Shown here one piece after another: positions 7,004 through 8,178 of a stretch of 8,178 bases of DNA (the first letter of the stretch is position 1; each line of letters starts with the position of its first letter). The translations under genes and the position numbers were made by a program. Source of the DNA: JACCTH01 sp035281645. Lineage in GTDB: Bacteria > Actinomycetota > Acidimicrobiia > Spongiisociales > ZC4RG35. The DNA lies in NCBI GenBank assembly GCA_035281645.1, contig DATEDN010000196.1, positions 1-8,178 of the forward strand. The letters run 5' to 3'. Under the pieces are notes generated by a model that made no database searches, was not told where the DNA came from, and saw only the letters and a list, made by a program, of their open reading frames with translations.

Positions 7004-7040
7004 TTGCACTCGGACCGAATACGGTCTAAATTTAGTCCGT
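7004..7040 (+). promoter_or_regulatory. Promoter and palindromic operator of the toxin-antitoxin operon
   Basis: TTGCAC (7004-7009) and TAAATT (7027-7032), 17 bp apart, form a plausible weak sigma-70-type promoter. A 20-bp palindrome, ACGGtCTAAATTTAGtCCGT (7021-7040, one mismatched pair), covers the -10. An overlapping inverted repeat GACCG-aata-CGGTC (7013-7026) precedes it. Phd/YefM antitoxins typically autorepress through such palindromes, so this is probably the operator. It lies about 70 bp from the divergent helicase start and could affect that gene too; that is inference. Confidence 0.65.
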
Positions 7041-7062
7041 CTCCAGCATGGAGGGACCGCCC

Positions 7063-7353
7063 ATGAAGGAAGTCCAAGTCTCGGAAGGGATCGTACCTCT
7101 CGGTGAGTTCAAGGCTCAAGCGGCCAAGCTGCTGAAGCGTGTCGGAGAATCCGGCGAGCCGATGGTGATCACCCAGAACGGCCGCCCGGCCGGCGTACTC
7201 CTCTCTCCGAGGGAGTATGACCGGATGCAGGAACGGCAGCGATTCTTGGAATCCATCGCAGCGGGGCTGGCCGACGCCGAGGCGGGCAGGGTTATCGACA
7301 CTGCGGAATTACGCAGGCGACTTCATGCCTGGCGCGCGGAACGCGCTGGGTGA
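7063..7353 (+). CDS. Phd/YefM-family antitoxin
   Basis: 96 residues. The N-terminal half is the DNA-binding Phd/YefM fold, recognised from VPLGEFKAQAAKLLKRV, then MVITQNGRPAGVLLSPREYDRM. The C-terminal half (about 55-96) is charged and helical, as expected for the toxin-neutralising tail. Start 7063 is chosen over ATG 7048 because GGAGGG (7050-7055) sits 7 nt upstream of it and overlaps the earlier ATG. Role: neutralises the toxin encoded next and represses the operon. The last four bases overlap the toxin start (GTGA), the usual coupled arrangement. Confidence 0.92.
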   Translation: MKEVQVSEGIVPLGEFKAQAAKLLKRVGESGEPMVITQNGRPAGVLLSPREYDRMQERQRFLESIAAGLADAEAGRVIDTAELRRRLHAWRAERAG

Positions 7354-7655
7354 CGCGCGTCGTCTGGACGGCACAAGCGTGGGAGAGACTCCTGGAAATC
7401 GAGACGTTCATCGCGGAGGATTCTCCCAGCGCGGCCGCCAAGCTCGTCGATAGGCTCATCGCACGCGCCGACTCCCTGGCTCGTCATCCCGATCGCGGAC
7501 GCAGGCTTCCCGAGATGCCGCGAAGTGGCCTTCGGGAACTGATCGTGGGGAAATACAGGATCGTCTACCGTCGAGGAACGCAACTGATCGAAGTCCTCAC
7601 CGTGTTCGAAGGGCATCGCCTTCTGCGACGCGAGGAGCTGCCAGAGGATGGCTGA
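7350..7655 (+). CDS. ParE/RelE-superfamily toxin
   Basis: 101 residues. Family pattern: VVWTAQAWERLLEIETFIA (beta strand then helices), the middle helix AAKLVDRLIARADSLARHPDRGRRLPE, then GLRELIVGKYRIVYRR and IEVLTVFEGHRLL, the C-terminal beta strands of the RelE/ParE fold. The GTG start at 7350 overlaps the antitoxin stop. Sequence alone does not separate a gyrase-poisoning ParE from an mRNA-cleaving RelE, and the subfamily is left open. With the antitoxin it could stabilise unit B by penalising loss. Confidence 0.9.
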   Translation: MTRVVWTAQAWERLLEIETFIAEDSPSAAAKLVDRLIARADSLARHPDRGRRLPEMPRSGLRELIVGKYRIVYRRGTQLIEVLTVFEGHRLLRREELPEDG

Positions 7656-7687
7656 TGTTTCGTTCTCACATCAAGCCCGACTACGCA

Positions 7688-7757
7688 CCTTCCCGTTTCG
7701 TCTTAAAATACCCTGGGCCTCAGGCCCATCTGGGTTCGAGCGCCAGCCCCGGCACCA
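7688..7757 (+). repeat. Attachment-type repeat, copy 3, with conserved left flank
   Basis: 7702-7757 is the most diverged copy: CTTAAAAT, a variable arm TGGGCC-TCA-GGCCCA (perfect 6-bp stem), a T arm with one mismatched pair, and CCCCGGCACCA. The flank 7688-7701 matches 4292-4305 at 13 of 14 bases. It marks the right end of unit B. Apart from this repeat, 7656-7797 holds no recognisable gene. Confidence 0.8.
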
Positions 7758-7797
7758 AGAGTCTGCTTCGTAGGCACTTCCGTTCTCCGAGGGACAC

Positions 7798-8046
7798 TTG
7801 AGGGCGTTCATCGGTGTCACTGACGGCGATTGGTACAAGCTGCTCTCCGCGATGGAGCGTCTCGATGAGATCAACTTCTGGCAGCCGAGTGGCAACAGCG
7901 TTTTCCGAGCGCTGAATCGCGGGGAACTATTCCTCTTCAAGCTCCACAGCCCCGAGAACTTCATCGTAGGCGGCGGGTTCTTCGGATACTCGACCCTCCT
8001 GCCGGTGAGTCTCGCATGGGAGACTTTCCGGGAGGCAAACTGTTAG
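7798..8046 (+). pseudogene. N-terminal part of HNH-type putative restriction endonuclease, cut by IS21-family element
   Basis: From TTG 7798 (GAGG about 7 nt upstream) the frame gives RAFIGVTDGDWYKLL, then EINFWQPSGN, GELFLFKLHSPENFIVGGGFF and LLPVSLAWETF. These are hallmark blocks of the N-terminal domain of predicted HNH restriction endonucleases of about 300 residues. The frame stops after 82 codons. The final TGT TAG codons belong to the IS left end at 8041, so the native reading ends at Asn after WETFREAN. The catalytic HNH half is missing here and may lie beyond the IS element, outside the window. The surviving fragment should have no nuclease activity. The intact relative probably acted as a modification-dependent or other restriction enzyme; the substrate is unknown. 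Confidence 0.75.
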
Positions 8047-8178
8047 CGAACACCGAAATGCGGCCACCGAGGAACACCTGAAAACCGGCCACTTCGAGTA
8101 GCGGACTTCGGTCATCCTCCTTGCTCGGTGAGAAGGGGGGTGACGGTGCCGAACTACTTGAAGATCCATAAGAGACAA
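8041..8178 (+). mobile_element. Left end of an IS21-family insertion sequence (partial)
   Basis: The end is placed at TGTTAGCGAACACCGAAATG, where the HNH gene stops matching its family. The noncoding end holds two CGGCCAC motifs (8061-8067 and 8086-8092) and the phrase AACACCTGAAAACCGGCCAC, typical of the multi-repeat termini of IS21-family elements. An istA-like start follows at 8146. The right end and target duplication lie outside the window. Confidence 0.75.
8146..8178 (+). CDS. istA: IS21-family transposase IstA, first 11 codons
   Basis: GTG 8146 preceded by a strong purine-rich ribosome binding site (AAGGGGGG, 8133-8140). It opens VPNYLKIHKRQ, which resembles the N-terminus of IstA transposases (M-A-N-V-L-K-M-x-K-x-Q), just ahead of their helix-turn-helix. 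IstA is the DDE transposase and normally works with the AAA+ helper IstB. The identification rests on 11 residues plus the terminal repeats upstream. Confidence 0.65.
   Translation, partial: MPNYLKIHKRQ

Larger units (their letters stand above)
4306..7701 (+). mobile_element. tRNA-flanked island unit B (3.40 kb): primase-helicase plus toxin-antitoxin
   Basis: Segment between attachment-type repeats 2 and 3. It holds one large minus-strand primase-helicase gene, a 109-bp divergent promoter region and a plus-strand Phd/YefM-ParE/RelE pair. No integrase, transposase or replication protein other than the primase-helicase is present. The genes are intact, so the unit looks functional as cargo. 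Boundaries are inferred from the repeats. Confidence 0.65.

Noticed and set aside
7048..7062. ATG 7048 as antitoxin start
   Set aside because: It overlaps the ribosome binding site GGAGGG that serves ATG 7063, has no site of its own, and adds residues (MEGPP) atypical of the family.
7812..7820. CGGTGTCAC about 55 nt after attachment repeat 3, as a third copy of the left-end block
   Set aside because: It encodes the conserved IGVTD segment of the HNH-type protein, lacks the second GGTGTCCA unit, and is explained by protein conservation.
1..8178. CRISPR array, rRNA or integrase gene
   Set aside because: No regularly spaced short repeats, no rRNA-like sequence, and no frame with tyrosine or serine recombinase motifs were seen on either strand.

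Overview
The window is GC-rich bacterial DNA. Composition, the AfsR-type remnant and the secreted TPR protein would suit Acidobacteriota or a similar high-GC phylum, but nothing here fixes the taxonomy. It has a chromosomal flank (1-1515), an intact tRNA-Leu(UAA) gene (1516-1604), and then accessory DNA to the end of the window.

Flank: the minus strand carries most of an RhlE-type DEAD-box RNA helicase (start at 1212, C-terminus beyond base 1). Between it and the tRNA is a decayed scrap of an AfsR/LuxR-type ATPase regulator (about 1250-1441). The tRNA has a perfect TATAAT -10 box just upstream.

The organising feature of the rest is that the 3' half of the tRNA-Leu gene, from the anticodon loop (CTTAAAAT) to the encoded CCA, recurs as direct repeats at 4306-4362 and 7702-7757. 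These divide the island into two small units and the beginning of a third. Unit A (about 1548-4305, 2.76 kb) carries a secreted TPR protein and an overlapping HEAT/beta-sandwich lipoprotein. It also keeps a C-terminal stub of a helicase related to the one in unit B. Unit B (about 4306-7701, 3.40 kb) carries one 832-residue archaeo-eukaryotic-primase plus SF2 helicase of the type annotated as TOTE conflict system, and a divergent Phd/YefM-ParE/RelE toxin-antitoxin pair behind a palindromic operator. Unit C starts at 7758 with the N-terminal domain of an HNH-type putative restriction endonuclease, interrupted at 8041 by the left end of an IS21-family element whose istA begins at 8146.

Units A and B share more than the tRNA repeat. 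A 25-bp block containing GGTGTCCAYCTGGGTGTCCA lies about 50 bp inside each left end, followed by a helicase C-terminus reading toward the tRNA. The two displaced repeats (right ends of A and B) are preceded by the same 14 bp. No integrase is encoded in either unit. My reading is serial site-specific insertion of related, integrase-less mini-islands into one tRNA gene. They carry defence-like or stress-related cargo and were either mobilised in trans or decayed from larger islands. The repeats and protein motifs are read directly from the sequence; the mobilisation model is inference.
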